Shown piece by piece: positions 1-7,449 of a stretch of DNA of 14,365 nucleotides. The DNA lies in contig DLVV01000377.1 of the NCBI GenBank assembly GCA_003445035.1, positions 1 to 14,365 on the forward strand, given 5' to 3'. The DNA is from Planctomycetaceae bacterium (GTDB taxonomy: Bacteria; Planctomycetota; Planctomycetia; Planctomycetales; Planctomycetaceae). Under the pieces are notes generated by a model. It was not told the DNA's origin and did not search any database. It worked only from the letters and a program-made list of their open reading frames with translations. A program made the position numbers and the translations under genes. Every line of letters starts with the position of its first letter. The first letter of the stretch is position 1.

Positions 1-2
1 AA

Positions 3-605
3 CCGGTGACTCCCGAACCGGTGTCGCGATCGTTGAGGATGCCAGCAGGTTACCAGGGCTTTCTTGACGGGATACGGAAGACGAAACAACGACTGAGTGG
101 TCGATTCAATTCGAAGCCGGATCACGCTGAGGAGAAGCCGCCGGTCGAGTCAACGACTCCATCGCTGAAGTCGTCGTCCGGACGGGGTTCGCGAACTGAG
201 CGGATGCCGGCTGCCTACCACGACCTGGTTGATCGTATCCGGAAAGCGAAGCAGCGATTCGAGATTCGTTCGAACACGACACCAACTGGGTCCGCCAGGT
301 CGCCCGGGGAAGAAAGCGGAGTCCGGAACGGTCAATCGAACCGGTCGGTGGTGCCCGCATCCCACGAGGAACTGGCCCGGCAGATCTGGGAATCCAAGCA
401 ACGCGGAGAGAATCCGGCTGACGCCGCAACCGTCATGCCCAGGCCACAGATCCCAGCAGGCAATGCGTCACAGGAACCATTGACCAAGCCGGGTACCGTG
501 GTCGATCCGTTCCGATTGCCGACGGTGGACGAAAGTGTTCACGACGAGGCTGTCCGGAACGGACTCGAGTTTCTCGAGGATCCCGAGCGGCCCCTGCCGA
601 GGTAG
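3..605 (+). CDS. Partial CDS: basic protein with three diverged copies of a ~19-residue motif
   Basis: I do not recognise this protein. The reading frame is open to the left edge, so the gene probably begins upstream; GTG at 6 and ATG at 39 are the only nearby starts and neither has a clear ribosome site. The visible ~200 residues are rich in Arg, Lys, Ser and Pro and look mostly disordered. A motif of about 19 residues occurs three times, at bases 36-92, 201-257 and 348-404. Its pattern is roughly MPA-x-Y-x-x-L-x-x-x-I-R-K-x-K-Q-R; copies 1 and 2 are close, while copy 3 keeps the PA, I and KQR positions. Copies are 49-55 residues apart. No signal peptide or membrane segment is visible in this part. 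The C-terminus has an acidic stretch and ends at TAG 603-605. A short docking or binding helix is possible, but function is unknown. Confidence 0.6.
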   Translation, partial: PVTPEPVSRSLRMPAGYQGFLDGIRKTKQRLSGRFNSKPDHAEEKPPVESTTPSLKSSSGRGSRTERMPAAYHDLVDRIRKAKQRFEIRSNTTPTGSARSPGEESGVRNGQSNRSVVPASHEELARQIWESKQRGENPADAATVMPRPQIPAGNASQEPLTKPGTVVDPFRLPTVDESVHDEAVRNGLEFLEDPERPLPR

Positions 606-737
606 AGTGCGGCCGACCAACGTCGCCTGGCTTTCGTGACGACAGGTCGATCGTGTTCCGGCAGATGGTTCGAGTCGGTGAACTGTACGATTGGCTGGGC
701 CGGGTCTGGTACCCTGTGTGCCGAGCCGATGATGGAC

Positions 738-742
738 AGGAG
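738..742 (+). promoter_or_regulatory. Shine-Dalgarno AGGAG that sets the GTG start of the M81 peptidase gene
   Basis: AGGAG lies 7 bases before GTG 750. The open frame reaches back to 636, but the conserved family N-terminus (MRIAVGQLWQETNTF) starts at 750. The site and the homology therefore agree on this start. The 606-749 gap holds no promoter I trust. Confidence 0.7.
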
Positions 743-749
743 AAAACCG

Positions 750-2270
750 GTGCGGATCGCGGTTGGGCAGTTGTGGCAGGAAACCAACACTTTCAATCCC
801 AATCCGACCGCGTGGTCGGATTTCGAGAACTGGGGGGTGGCCGAAGGCGAGGAGGTGGTGGAGCGATACGGCGAAACGGGTGAGCTTGGCGGATTTCTCT
901 CCCGTTGGTCCGAAAATCGTGGTTCGGCGAATGATGAACTCGTGGGTCTGGCCCGGTTCGCCTGCTGGCCGTGGGGGCGTGTCGAGTCGTCGACATGGTC
1001 GATGATCTGCCAGTCGTTCGCGCGGCAGCTGGCAGGGATCGGCTCTGTCGACGGGGTTTTTCTGGCGTTGCATGGTGCGATGGCGTCGGAGGACGAACAC
1101 GATGTGACAGGGGCCCTGCTGGAATTGGTTCGCGGGGCGGTCGGTCCGGCTGTCCCGATCGTCGGTTCGCTTGATCTCCATGCCAACATCACGCCGAGAA
1201 TGCTCGAGTCCGCGGATCTGCTGGTCGGTTACCACACCTGCCCGCACCTGGACGCCATCGAAACGGGCCAGCGGTCCGCCGATGGGCTGTTGCGGCTGGT
1301 GTCCGGCGAATCGGTGACGACGCGATGTCTCACGCTGCCGATGATCTGCGCCGCCGAGTTGCAGAACACCTTCACAGGTCCTCCGGCCCGGCTCTACCGA
1401 CGTCTCGAATCACTCGAGGAGGACCCGCGAGTGCTGACGGCCGGACTCTACATGTCGATGCCCTGGTTCGACTGTCCTCACCTGGGCTGGTCGATCGTCC
1501 TGTCGACATCCGAGGATCTGCCGATTTGGCGGGAATCGGTCGACGAGTTGGCTGCCGGATGCTGGGAGATTCGCGAGGCGATGGAGGCGGTCGAACGGTA
1601 CGAGCCGCGGGAGGCGGTCGAGCGGGCTTTGGCCGTGGAGGGGAACCCGGTGGTGATCGGTGATGGGGCCGATGCGACCAATAGCGGGGCTCCGGGCGAC
1701 TCGACACATCTGCTGGCCGAGTTTCTTCGGCAGGAGCAGATTCCCGGTGGGGCGCTGGTTTTCCTGGTCGACCCCGCCGCCGTGGCAGCGGCCGTCGAAG
1801 CCGGGGAAGGGGCCAGGTTCGATGGCGATGTCGGGGGTGGGTACGCTCCGGAATTCAGTCCGGCGGTCCGGTTGAACGGAGTGGTGCAGAGGTTGCTTGA
1901 TGTTGATTGGGTTCTCGACGGCCACATCGGTCGTAACCTGCCGATTCACATGGGCCGGGGGGCGGTGATCCGATCCGGGGATGTGTCGGTGCTGTTGGTC
2001 GAACGCAGCGGACCGGGCAGTTCGCCGAGACTCTACGTCACCGCAGGGCTGGATCCCACGACATGTGGCCTGGTCGTGGCCCGATCACCGGCTGGATTCC
2101 GGGCCGAGTATGACCCGTTCGTCGCGGCGACCGTGCTGGCCGACTGTCCCGGTTGTGCTGCACCGAACTGGTCACGACTTCGGTTCCAGAATGTCCCCAG
2201 GCCATTGTGGCCGCTGGATGCGGTTGGCGGGCCCTCCGAGGGGGGATGGGTCTGGCCATCGGTCGTCTGA
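750..2270 (+). CDS. M81 family metallopeptidase (MlrC / microcystinase C-like)
   Basis: The 506-residue product matches the MlrC family (DUF1485 N-terminal domain plus MlrC C-terminal domain) in length and motif order. Visible motifs, counted from GTG 750, are QETNTF near residue 10, LALHGAM near 105, SLDLHANIT near 140 with its Asp-x-His pair, YHTCPHLDAIETG near 161, and GDGADATNSGAPGD near 304. The His/Asp motifs are the expected zinc-binding region. The founding member cleaves linearised microcystin and the tetrapeptide left by MlrB. Most homologues occur in bacteria that do not meet microcystin, so the real substrate here is probably another small peptide or amide and cannot be read from sequence. 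No signal peptide is visible, so it should be cytoplasmic. No mlrA, mlrB or mlrD neighbour is present, which argues against a microcystin pathway. The next gene has its own promoter. Confidence 0.9.
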   Translation: MRIAVGQLWQETNTFNPNPTAWSDFENWGVAEGEEVVERYGETGELGGFLSRWSENRGSANDELVGLARFACWPWGRVESSTWSMICQSFARQLAGIGSVDGVFLALHGAMASEDEHDVTGALLELVRGAVGPAVPIVGSLDLHANITPRMLESADLLVGYHTCPHLDAIETGQRSADGLLRLVSGESVTTRCLTLPMICAAELQNTFTGPPARLYRRLESLEEDPRVLTAGLYMSMPWFDCPHLGWSIVLSTSEDLPIWRESVDELAAGCWEIREAMEAVERYEPREAVERALAVEGNPVVIGDGADATNSGAPGDSTHLLAEFLRQEQIPGGALVFLVDPAAVAAAVEAGEGARFDGDVGGGYAPEFSPAVRLNGVVQRLLDVDWVLDGHIGRNLPIHMGRGAVIRSGDVSVLLVERSGPGSSPRLYVTAGLDPTTCGLVVARSPAGFRAEYDPFVAATVLADCPGCAAPNWSRLRFQNVPRPLWPLDAVGGPSEGGWVWPSVV

Positions 2271-2298
2271 TTCAACGGGGAATCGGGAGTGCTATACT
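2271..2298 (+). promoter_or_regulatory. Predicted sigma70-type promoter of the TRASH-domain lipoprotein gene
   Basis: The elements are TTCAAC (2271-2276), a 16-base spacer and TATACT (2293-2298). The -10 is strong and the -35 weak. It begins directly after the stop codon of the M81 gene and lies about 40 bases before the predicted start. The string CTATACTCC at 2292-2300 recurs in the kdsD promoter. Confidence 0.5.
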
Positions 2299-2324
2299 CC
2301 ACAGGGCATCGAGCTTCTTGCGGC

Positions 2325-2330
2325 GGAGGA
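2325..2330 (+). promoter_or_regulatory. Shine-Dalgarno GGAGGA for the lipoprotein gene
   Basis: GGAGGA sits 6 bases before GTG 2337 and 9 bases before GTG 2340. Both are in frame, so the start is one of these two and not the upstream start at 2289, which would overlap the predicted -10 box. Confidence 0.65.
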
Positions 2331-2336
2331 ACAGGC

Positions 2337-3272
2337 GTGGTGAAAATTCGACGACCGATGGCATGGGCCTCTTGGGTTGTGGCGGCTTGTGCCTGGGGCT
2401 GTACCGGTGGTGACGGTGATCAACAGGCCGACGGAGTGGGAACGGCCGCCGGGGAGAGTTCCGAATCGGCACGACCCGAGTCAAGTCCCGCTGCGAAGTC
2501 TCGGCGCCGTGGCCCGGTGCAGTTGGGGGGGGCGTCCGCCGGGTCAGCCAGCTCAGTCGACGCTTCGGCTGACGCCGAAGGTGGTCTCGACGCGGTGATG
2601 GACCGCATGAAGCCGTTGCAGATCCTGTTGGGTCAGTGGCGCGGCATCACCCGTAAGGAACAGTCCCTTGTGCCCCAGCAGTGGGTCTGGGATCTCAAGA
2701 CCGATCCTGACCAGCCCGCCCTGGTGCTGGTCGCCGGTGAGAGTCCGTACTTTCGGAGCGGGCGTCTGACGTGGTCGGCCAGCGAGAAGGCGTTCGAGTT
2801 CAGCGGGACCAACAGCCAGGGGCAGCGGCAGGTTTTTCGTGGAGGATTCTCACAGCCTCCCAGGCAGGTGGCTGGTGACGCCGACGACCAGCCTCAGATG
2901 ACCTTCAAGCTGGAACTGACCGAAGCGGCCGTCACGAAGAAGCCCGGACCGGGGACCAGCTGGAGAGTCGTGTTCAACCAGCAGGAGAACAACCGGATGC
3001 TGGTCGAGTTGTCACGCAGGCGGGGGCAGGCCGCTTTCCGGTTGCAGGACACGATCGGGTGTCAGCGCGAGGGGACGTCGTTTGCGTTGAGCGACACCGA
3101 TTATGGCGAGAAGACCTGCGTGATTTCCCAGGGACTGGGGACCACCGCGGTCAGCTTCAAGGGCAAGACCTACTGGGTCTGCTGCAGCGGTTGCAAAGCG
3201 GCGTTCGAGGAGGAGCCCGAGAAGTGGATCGCCCGTTTCGAGGCGATGAAGGCCAAGAAGGCGTCTCGCTGA
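2337..3272 (+). CDS. Exported lipoprotein-like protein with C-terminal TRASH/YHS-type metal-binding motif
   Basis: The product is 311 residues. The N-terminus (VVKIRRP, then a hydrophobic stretch, then AWGC-TGG) reads as a signal peptide with a non-standard lipobox whose candidate Cys is residue 22, so it is probably a lipoprotein or otherwise exported. A low-complexity Ser/Ala/Gly/Glu linker follows to about residue 80. The middle, about 88-240, begins with a LLGQWRGI motif and has a beta-rich pattern resembling small lipocalin-like (DUF1579-type) barrels; this is tentative. The C-terminus carries Cys 261, then CCSGC (Cys 282, 283, 286), then AAFEEEPEKW, which is the TRASH/YHS layout. That domain is known to bind or sense metals such as copper in other proteins. 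A periplasmic metal-linked role is inferred. Neither the ligand nor a partner can be read from the sequence. The start follows the strong Shine-Dalgarno site. Confidence 0.7.
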   Translation: MVKIRRPMAWASWVVAACAWGCTGGDGDQQADGVGTAAGESSESARPESSPAAKSRRRGPVQLGGASAGSASSVDASADAEGGLDAVMDRMKPLQILLGQWRGITRKEQSLVPQQWVWDLKTDPDQPALVLVAGESPYFRSGRLTWSASEKAFEFSGTNSQGQRQVFRGGFSQPPRQVAGDADDQPQMTFKLELTEAAVTKKPGPGTSWRVVFNQQENNRMLVELSRRRGQAAFRLQDTIGCQREGTSFALSDTDYGEKTCVISQGLGTTAVSFKGKTYWVCCSGCKAAFEEEPEKWIARFEAMKAKKASR

Positions 3273-3281
3273 CGGACCCCG

Positions 3282-3311
3282 TTGACCCGTTCGCGATATC
3301 GGAACTATACT
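3282..3311 (+). promoter_or_regulatory. Predicted sigma70-type promoter of kdsD
   Basis: TTGACC (3282-3287), an 18-base spacer and TATACT (3306-3311) are close to consensus. It falls in the short gap after the lipoprotein stop, with a predicted start of transcription near 3318. Its existence argues against any kdsD start codon before about 3320. It shares CTATACTCC (3305-3313) with the promoter at 2271-2298. Confidence 0.65.
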
Positions 3312-3365
3312 CCCGCCGCTTTTCTACTCGTGGCGAAGGAGCGCGGCGGGTTTCGCGCTGTTGAG

Positions 3366-4397
3366 ATGAGTGTCGTTCCGGCTCGAAAGACGATTCCGTA
3401 CACCGAGGTCGAGCGGATCCGTGAGGGTCGCGAGATCCTGCGGGCTGCTGCGGTTGCCCTGGAGGAGACAGCCGAACGGTTGGACGAGGAATTCAACCGG
3501 GCGGTGACATTGCTGGCCGGATGCGAGGGGCGAGTGGTCGTCTGCGGAGTCGGCAAGGCCGGGCGGATCGGCCGCAAGTTGGCCGCGACACTCTCATCGA
3601 CCGGCACCCGGGCGGGATTCCTGCATCCGGTCGAAGCCGTGCATGGGGATATCGGTTGCCTGGATCGGAGCGACGTGGTGTTGCTGTTGTCCAACAGCGG
3701 CGAGTCGGAGGAAGTCTCGGCGGTGTTGCCGCTGGTGGTTGACCTCGGGATCCCGATGGTGGCGATCACGTCATTTCCGACCAGCACCCTGGGCCGGGCC
3801 GCCGATGTGGTCGTGGCCACCGGGTCGCATCACGAGGCCGGTGGACAGGGACTGGCTCCGACGACCAGCACCACGGTGATGATGGCCGTGGGTGATGCCC
3901 TGGCACTGGTGGCCAGCCAGGCCCGGCAGTTCACTCGAGACGATTTTGCCCGTTGTCACCCCGCGGGCAGTCTGGGTCGACGATTGTCCTCGGTTGTCGA
4001 TGTGATGCGGACGGCCGGAGAACTGCGGGTTTCGGGGGAACAGTCGAGTGTCCGGGAGGTGCTGGCGTCAGTGGCACGACCGGGCCGACGCAGTGGGGCC
4101 GTGCTGGTGGTCGACGATCGGCGAATGCTGGTCGGCATCTTCACCGACAGCGACCTGGCGAGGTTGCTCGAGCAGCACCAGGATCAGCAACTCGATCGGC
4201 CGATCGCCGAGGTGATGACAGTCGATCCACTGCGAGTGACCTGTGACGATTCGCTGGAGCGGGCCGTTGAACTGCTGACCCGCCACAAGATCAGCGAATT
4301 GCCGGTGGTCGATCGGGACGGCAGCCCGGTCGGTTTGATCGATATCACCGACGTGATCGGGTTGGATCCTGCAGATGCGACTGCGGCCGCGGGTTGA
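3366..4397 (+). CDS. kdsD: Arabinose-5-phosphate isomerase (KpsF/GutQ family)
   Basis: This enzyme interconverts D-ribulose 5-phosphate and D-arabinose 5-phosphate, the first step toward Kdo, the core sugar of LPS. The 343-residue product has an N-terminal SIS domain (GVGKAGRIGRKLAATLSSTG, then HPVEAVHGDIGCL, then LLSNSGESEEV) followed by two CBS domains in about the last 120 residues (VGIFTDSDLARLL and VGLIDITDVIGL). Residues matching the E. coli KdsD active site appear to be kept: the Lys in GKAG, a Glu in HHEAGGQGLAPTTSTT, and the His in HPAGSLGRRL. The usual PxxEACP segment is altered to HHEAGGQ. I chose ATG 3366, which gives the family length; GTG 3330 is an in-frame alternative and neither start has a good ribosome site. 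The next gene follows after 55 bases, and the pair resembles the kdsD-lpt cluster of Proteobacteria. Confidence 0.93.
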   Translation: MSVVPARKTIPYTEVERIREGREILRAAAVALEETAERLDEEFNRAVTLLAGCEGRVVVCGVGKAGRIGRKLAATLSSTGTRAGFLHPVEAVHGDIGCLDRSDVVLLLSNSGESEEVSAVLPLVVDLGIPMVAITSFPTSTLGRAADVVVATGSHHEAGGQGLAPTTSTTVMMAVGDALALVASQARQFTRDDFARCHPAGSLGRRLSSVVDVMRTAGELRVSGEQSSVREVLASVARPGRRSGAVLVVDDRRMLVGIFTDSDLARLLEQHQDQQLDRPIAEVMTVDPLRVTCDDSLERAVELLTRHKISELPVVDRDGSPVGLIDITDVIGLDPADATAAAG

Positions 4398-4436
4398 GTG
4401 ACGGAACGTGGCCGGTCGCGATACGCGGTCGGGACC

Positions 4437-4441
4437 AGGAG
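4437..4441 (+). promoter_or_regulatory. Shine-Dalgarno AGGAG for the OstA/LptA-like gene
   Basis: AGGAG lies 11 bases before GTG 4453, a little far but usable. It supports GTG 4453 over the in-frame GTG at 4408, which would only add a polar, arginine-rich leader ahead of the membrane anchor. Confidence 0.5.
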
Positions 4442-4452
4442 ACACAGACGCG

Positions 4453-7431
4453 GTGAACATAACCCGCCGACTGGCATGGACTCTGGTGACCGGGTTGCTG
4501 TTGAGCAGCCTGTACGGGACCTATGCCGGCCTGGTGTCGCCGCTGCTGGCGGTCCCACAGAAAACCAGGGCGCTGTCCGACACGTCGAAGGATTTTCCGT
4601 CGGGACCGCCACCAGAGAACGCTGTCTGGGCGCGACGTTACTTGCCGGAATGGGCCGAGACGGCTTGTTGGCAGGGACGCTGGGGCCGAACCTACTTCTT
4701 TGCCGGCCAACAAGAGGCGATCGAGGAGGACGCGGCGATGCGGTGTGCGCCATTTGCCCTCCTGCACGTACCGGATGTGTCGGCCGACCACGCTTCGGAT
4801 CGCGTTCCGGTGATTGTCCTGGCCGATGCCGCGGTGATTCGCTTTCCCGATTCGGTCGATCTTGACGATCCCGATCCCCGCATGGCACTTGGCTGTCGAT
4901 TGGACGGGGCGGTCGTGGTCACCGGAGCCGATGGGTTGGCGATCCGGGGAGGCAATTTTGTGTTCGATCGACAGGAGATGCTGGTCGCCAGCAACGACCC
5001 GGTTCAGCTGGAGTGGGCGGGACATGTCGGGCGGGCCGATGGGGTCGAAGTGCAACTGGGAGCGCTCCAGGGTGAGCCAACATCGTCCGGGCCGGTGCGG
5101 GAAGTCCGGTTGATGAAAAATGTCGAACTCGAGCTGGCTCTACCGGCCCAGGGAAGGGGTGCCGGCTCGTCGGTGGCTGCCGCGAACTGGAAAATCGATT
5201 GCGATGGACCGTTGGCGGTCGATCCGGTGAGGCTGGTGGCCGAGTTCTTCAACAACGTCAAGGTCCGACGTCCAACGGTCCTGGATCAGTGGGACACGCT
5301 GGAATGTCAGCAGCTGGGGCTGCGTTTTCGTCGGAAGCGGGACCCGGCGAAAGCGAAGAAGGTGGGCCGGTTGGGACGAGGGGCAGTGGAATTCGTGCAG
5401 CTGGTCGCAGCCGGAACGCCGGTTTCCGTCGGTTCGGTGGCCCGGGATCTCCAGGCGCGATCTCAGCGGGTGGTTTACCAGGCCGCGAACGGCACGGTGG
5501 AATTGCGAGGCGACGTGGTGGCACGGTGGAAACAGGGGAAGTTGAATTGTCAGCACGCGTCTCTGGCCCGTGGTGAGGATGGCCGGATCGAACGAGCGTT
5601 GTGCCGCGGTGCCGGATCACTGACATGGCAACTTCCGGGCACACCATCTCTGCCGATGACCGCTCGCTGGTCTCGCCAGATGACACTGGATCCGGAGCCG
5701 GAGACGGGCCAGGACCTGGTGGTGCTCGATGGCCAGCCGGTGGTGAAATACGGAACTGATTCCGCATTGACGGCCAATTCGATCAGGATCTGGTTGGCAC
5801 GGGATCGCCGCCGGACGAGTCGTAAGACGGATTCCGGTGGTGGAGCCGCCGAGGGTGTCCGGCCGAAAAGGCTGGTTGCTCGTGAAAAGGTTGGTGCGAT
5901 CACCCCGCAGGCTTACGTGTTCACGTCGTTGTTGGACGTGTCCTTCGAGCCGGTTGTGGCGTCGGCCGATCAGCGTTCTCCGATGTCCCGGTCGGACAAC
6001 AGGTCCATTCAACCCGGTGCCTCACCCACCCGTTTTCCTGATGAATCGACCAATCCTCCGGTCATTCGTGCCGAGTCGATTCGGGCGAGGTTGGGTGTTT
6101 CGCCCGATGGTGGGGGATTGGCGTTGCAGGAGGTGGTGACACAGGGCCAGGTGAGAGTGTCTCACCGGAAGCGGACCACCGACGACCCGGTCGAGATCTC
6201 CGGAGATCGCGTGCGGATCGTCAAAACCAAGGGGGACGACTACGGCTTGACGATCAACGGGCGTCCGGCCCGGGGTGTCCTGGGTGACCGCCAGATCAGC
6301 GGGACCGAGATTCAACTCGACTCCCACAGCGGCAAGGGGTCGGTTGAAGGCAGTGGCACCTTGGCCATTCCCCTGTCCCGGACTCTCTCGGGTGATGCCG
6401 CCAGCCCGGGGACCCGACTGCAGGTCCGCTGGGACGAACGACTGGTGCTCGACGGGACGAAGCTTTCGTTTCTGGGAGACGTGAAGGCCGAATTGGAGAA
6501 CAGCCGGGTCAACTGCGAACAGCTCGAGGTGACGCTCAACCGCGCCCCGAAGTTCTCCATCGACCGCAAGGACCGGCAGGAGATCGACATCCGGACACTC
6601 CAGTTTCGGCACTCGGTTCGCCTGACGAGATACGAATTTGCCCCGGAAAAAAATGCGTCGGGGAATGTCTCCACCGTGAACGGCTCACGGCCATTGCCAT
6701 CGAAAGTGTCCAAGGCCCGGTTGGCCAGCCTGACGGTCGAGATGTCCACCAGCGATGCGGAGGCTGAAGGACCGGGGTGGATCCAGTGCTGGTGGCGGGG
6801 ACAGTCCAGGAAGGTGCCGCTGGCTCCGGTCACGCTGGCCCTGGCCAACATGCCGCTGAAACTCGACGCCGCCCACTGGCAATATCTCAGGGTCGACTTT
6901 GCCCGGAAGTCCCGGGGGAACATCAAGAACCGCTTCGCGACATTCGACGACCAGGTACAGGGAGTGTGGGGGCAAGTCACTCGACCCGGCGACACCGTCG
7001 ATCCTGATCGACTCGGTCGGGATGCCGGCTGGCTGCAATGCGATTCGCTGCAGGTCACTCAGGAGCGGTTCGACGTGAACACGAACCGGACTCGACCGCG
7101 TGGTGATGGCAAGGCCGTCTCGGTGAAACCGGCGGCCGATTCAGCGAGAGGGAATTTCACGCTGCAGGCTCGTGGGGATGCCACGTGTGCCGGAAGAGTG
7201 GCGGGCCAGGTGTATAACGGTCGAGCCGAGACGATCAGTCTCAACGAGGCGACGAACCGAATCGTGCTGAGTTCCCTGGGGACACAGAAAGCGACCTTGT
7301 GGAGACGGACGCGAGACAACGGGCCCAACTTCCGTGTCGACGCCCAGCGGGTGATCTACAGCCCCCGCAACAACGAACTGGTTCTCGACCGCACCGTCTC
7401 GGGACAGGTGGTGCCGGCCGGCACGCCGTAG
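4453..7431 (+). CDS. Giant OstA/LptA-LptC-like envelope protein, 992 aa
   Basis: The product starts with a short positively charged end and one hydrophobic segment (about residues 8-28), an LptC-like signal anchor, and is otherwise predicted to be periplasmic. The long remainder is beta-rich. Several segments look like the LptA/OstA jellyroll unit: about residues 340-371 (GTVELRGDVVARWKQGKLNCQHASL region), 422-449 (GQPVVKYG then LTANSIRIWL), 535-600, 675-696 (GDVKAELENSRVNCEQLEVTLN region) and 925-986. In Proteobacteria LptC and LptA are each under 200 residues and form a bridge carrying LPS to the outer membrane. Here one protein might provide the whole bridge. Its place directly after kdsD supports an LPS-export role. 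The assignment rests on motif style and context, not on a search. A plain hypothetical envelope protein remains possible. It ends 18 bases before a convergent gene. Confidence 0.6.
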   Translation: MNITRRLAWTLVTGLLLSSLYGTYAGLVSPLLAVPQKTRALSDTSKDFPSGPPPENAVWARRYLPEWAETACWQGRWGRTYFFAGQQEAIEEDAAMRCAPFALLHVPDVSADHASDRVPVIVLADAAVIRFPDSVDLDDPDPRMALGCRLDGAVVVTGADGLAIRGGNFVFDRQEMLVASNDPVQLEWAGHVGRADGVEVQLGALQGEPTSSGPVREVRLMKNVELELALPAQGRGAGSSVAAANWKIDCDGPLAVDPVRLVAEFFNNVKVRRPTVLDQWDTLECQQLGLRFRRKRDPAKAKKVGRLGRGAVEFVQLVAAGTPVSVGSVARDLQARSQRVVYQAANGTVELRGDVVARWKQGKLNCQHASLARGEDGRIERALCRGAGSLTWQLPGTPSLPMTARWSRQMTLDPEPETGQDLVVLDGQPVVKYGTDSALTANSIRIWLARDRRRTSRKTDSGGGAAEGVRPKRLVAREKVGAITPQAYVFTSLLDVSFEPVVASADQRSPMSRSDNRSIQPGASPTRFPDESTNPPVIRAESIRARLGVSPDGGGLALQEVVTQGQVRVSHRKRTTDDPVEISGDRVRIVKTKGDDYGLTINGRPARGVLGDRQISGTEIQLDSHSGKGSVEGSGTLAIPLSRTLSGDAASPGTRLQVRWDERLVLDGTKLSFLGDVKAELENSRVNCEQLEVTLNRAPKFSIDRKDRQEIDIRTLQFRHSVRLTRYEFAPEKNASGNVSTVNGSRPLPSKVSKARLASLTVEMSTSDAEAEGPGWIQCWWRGQSRKVPLAPVTLALANMPLKLDAAHWQYLRVDFARKSRGNIKNRFATFDDQVQGVWGQVTRPGDTVDPDRLGRDAGWLQCDSLQVTQERFDVNTNRTRPRGDGKAVSVKPAADSARGNFTLQARGDATCAGRVAGQVYNGRAETISLNEATNRIVLSSLGTQKATLWRRTRDNGPNFRVDAQRVIYSPRNNELVLDRTVSGQVVPAGTP

Positions 7432-7449
7432 CAAGCCGGTGTCGAACCG

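Noticed and set aside
564..578. CTCGAG-TTT-CTCGAG palindrome
   Set aside because: It encodes Leu-Glu-Phe-Leu-Glu in frame, and CTCGAG is a common codon pair throughout the window.
606..749. Promoter for the M81 peptidase gene
   Set aside because: TACGAT (686-691) and TACCCT (710-715) could be -10 boxes, but no fitting -35 lies at 16-18 bases from either.
468..1247. Minus-strand open frame of 259 codons opposite the M81 peptidase
   Set aside because: The plus-strand gene has clear family motifs; the antisense product is Arg/Pro-rich and resembles nothing.
4184..5055. Minus-strand open frames across the kdsD/OstA-like junction
   Set aside because: They are shadows of plus-strand coding sequence with no start signal or recognisable domain.
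7411..7424. Palindrome GTGCCGGCCGGCAC as a terminator between convergent genes
   Set aside because: It lies inside the coding end of the OstA-like gene, has no loop and no T-run, and GC-rich palindromes of this size are common here.
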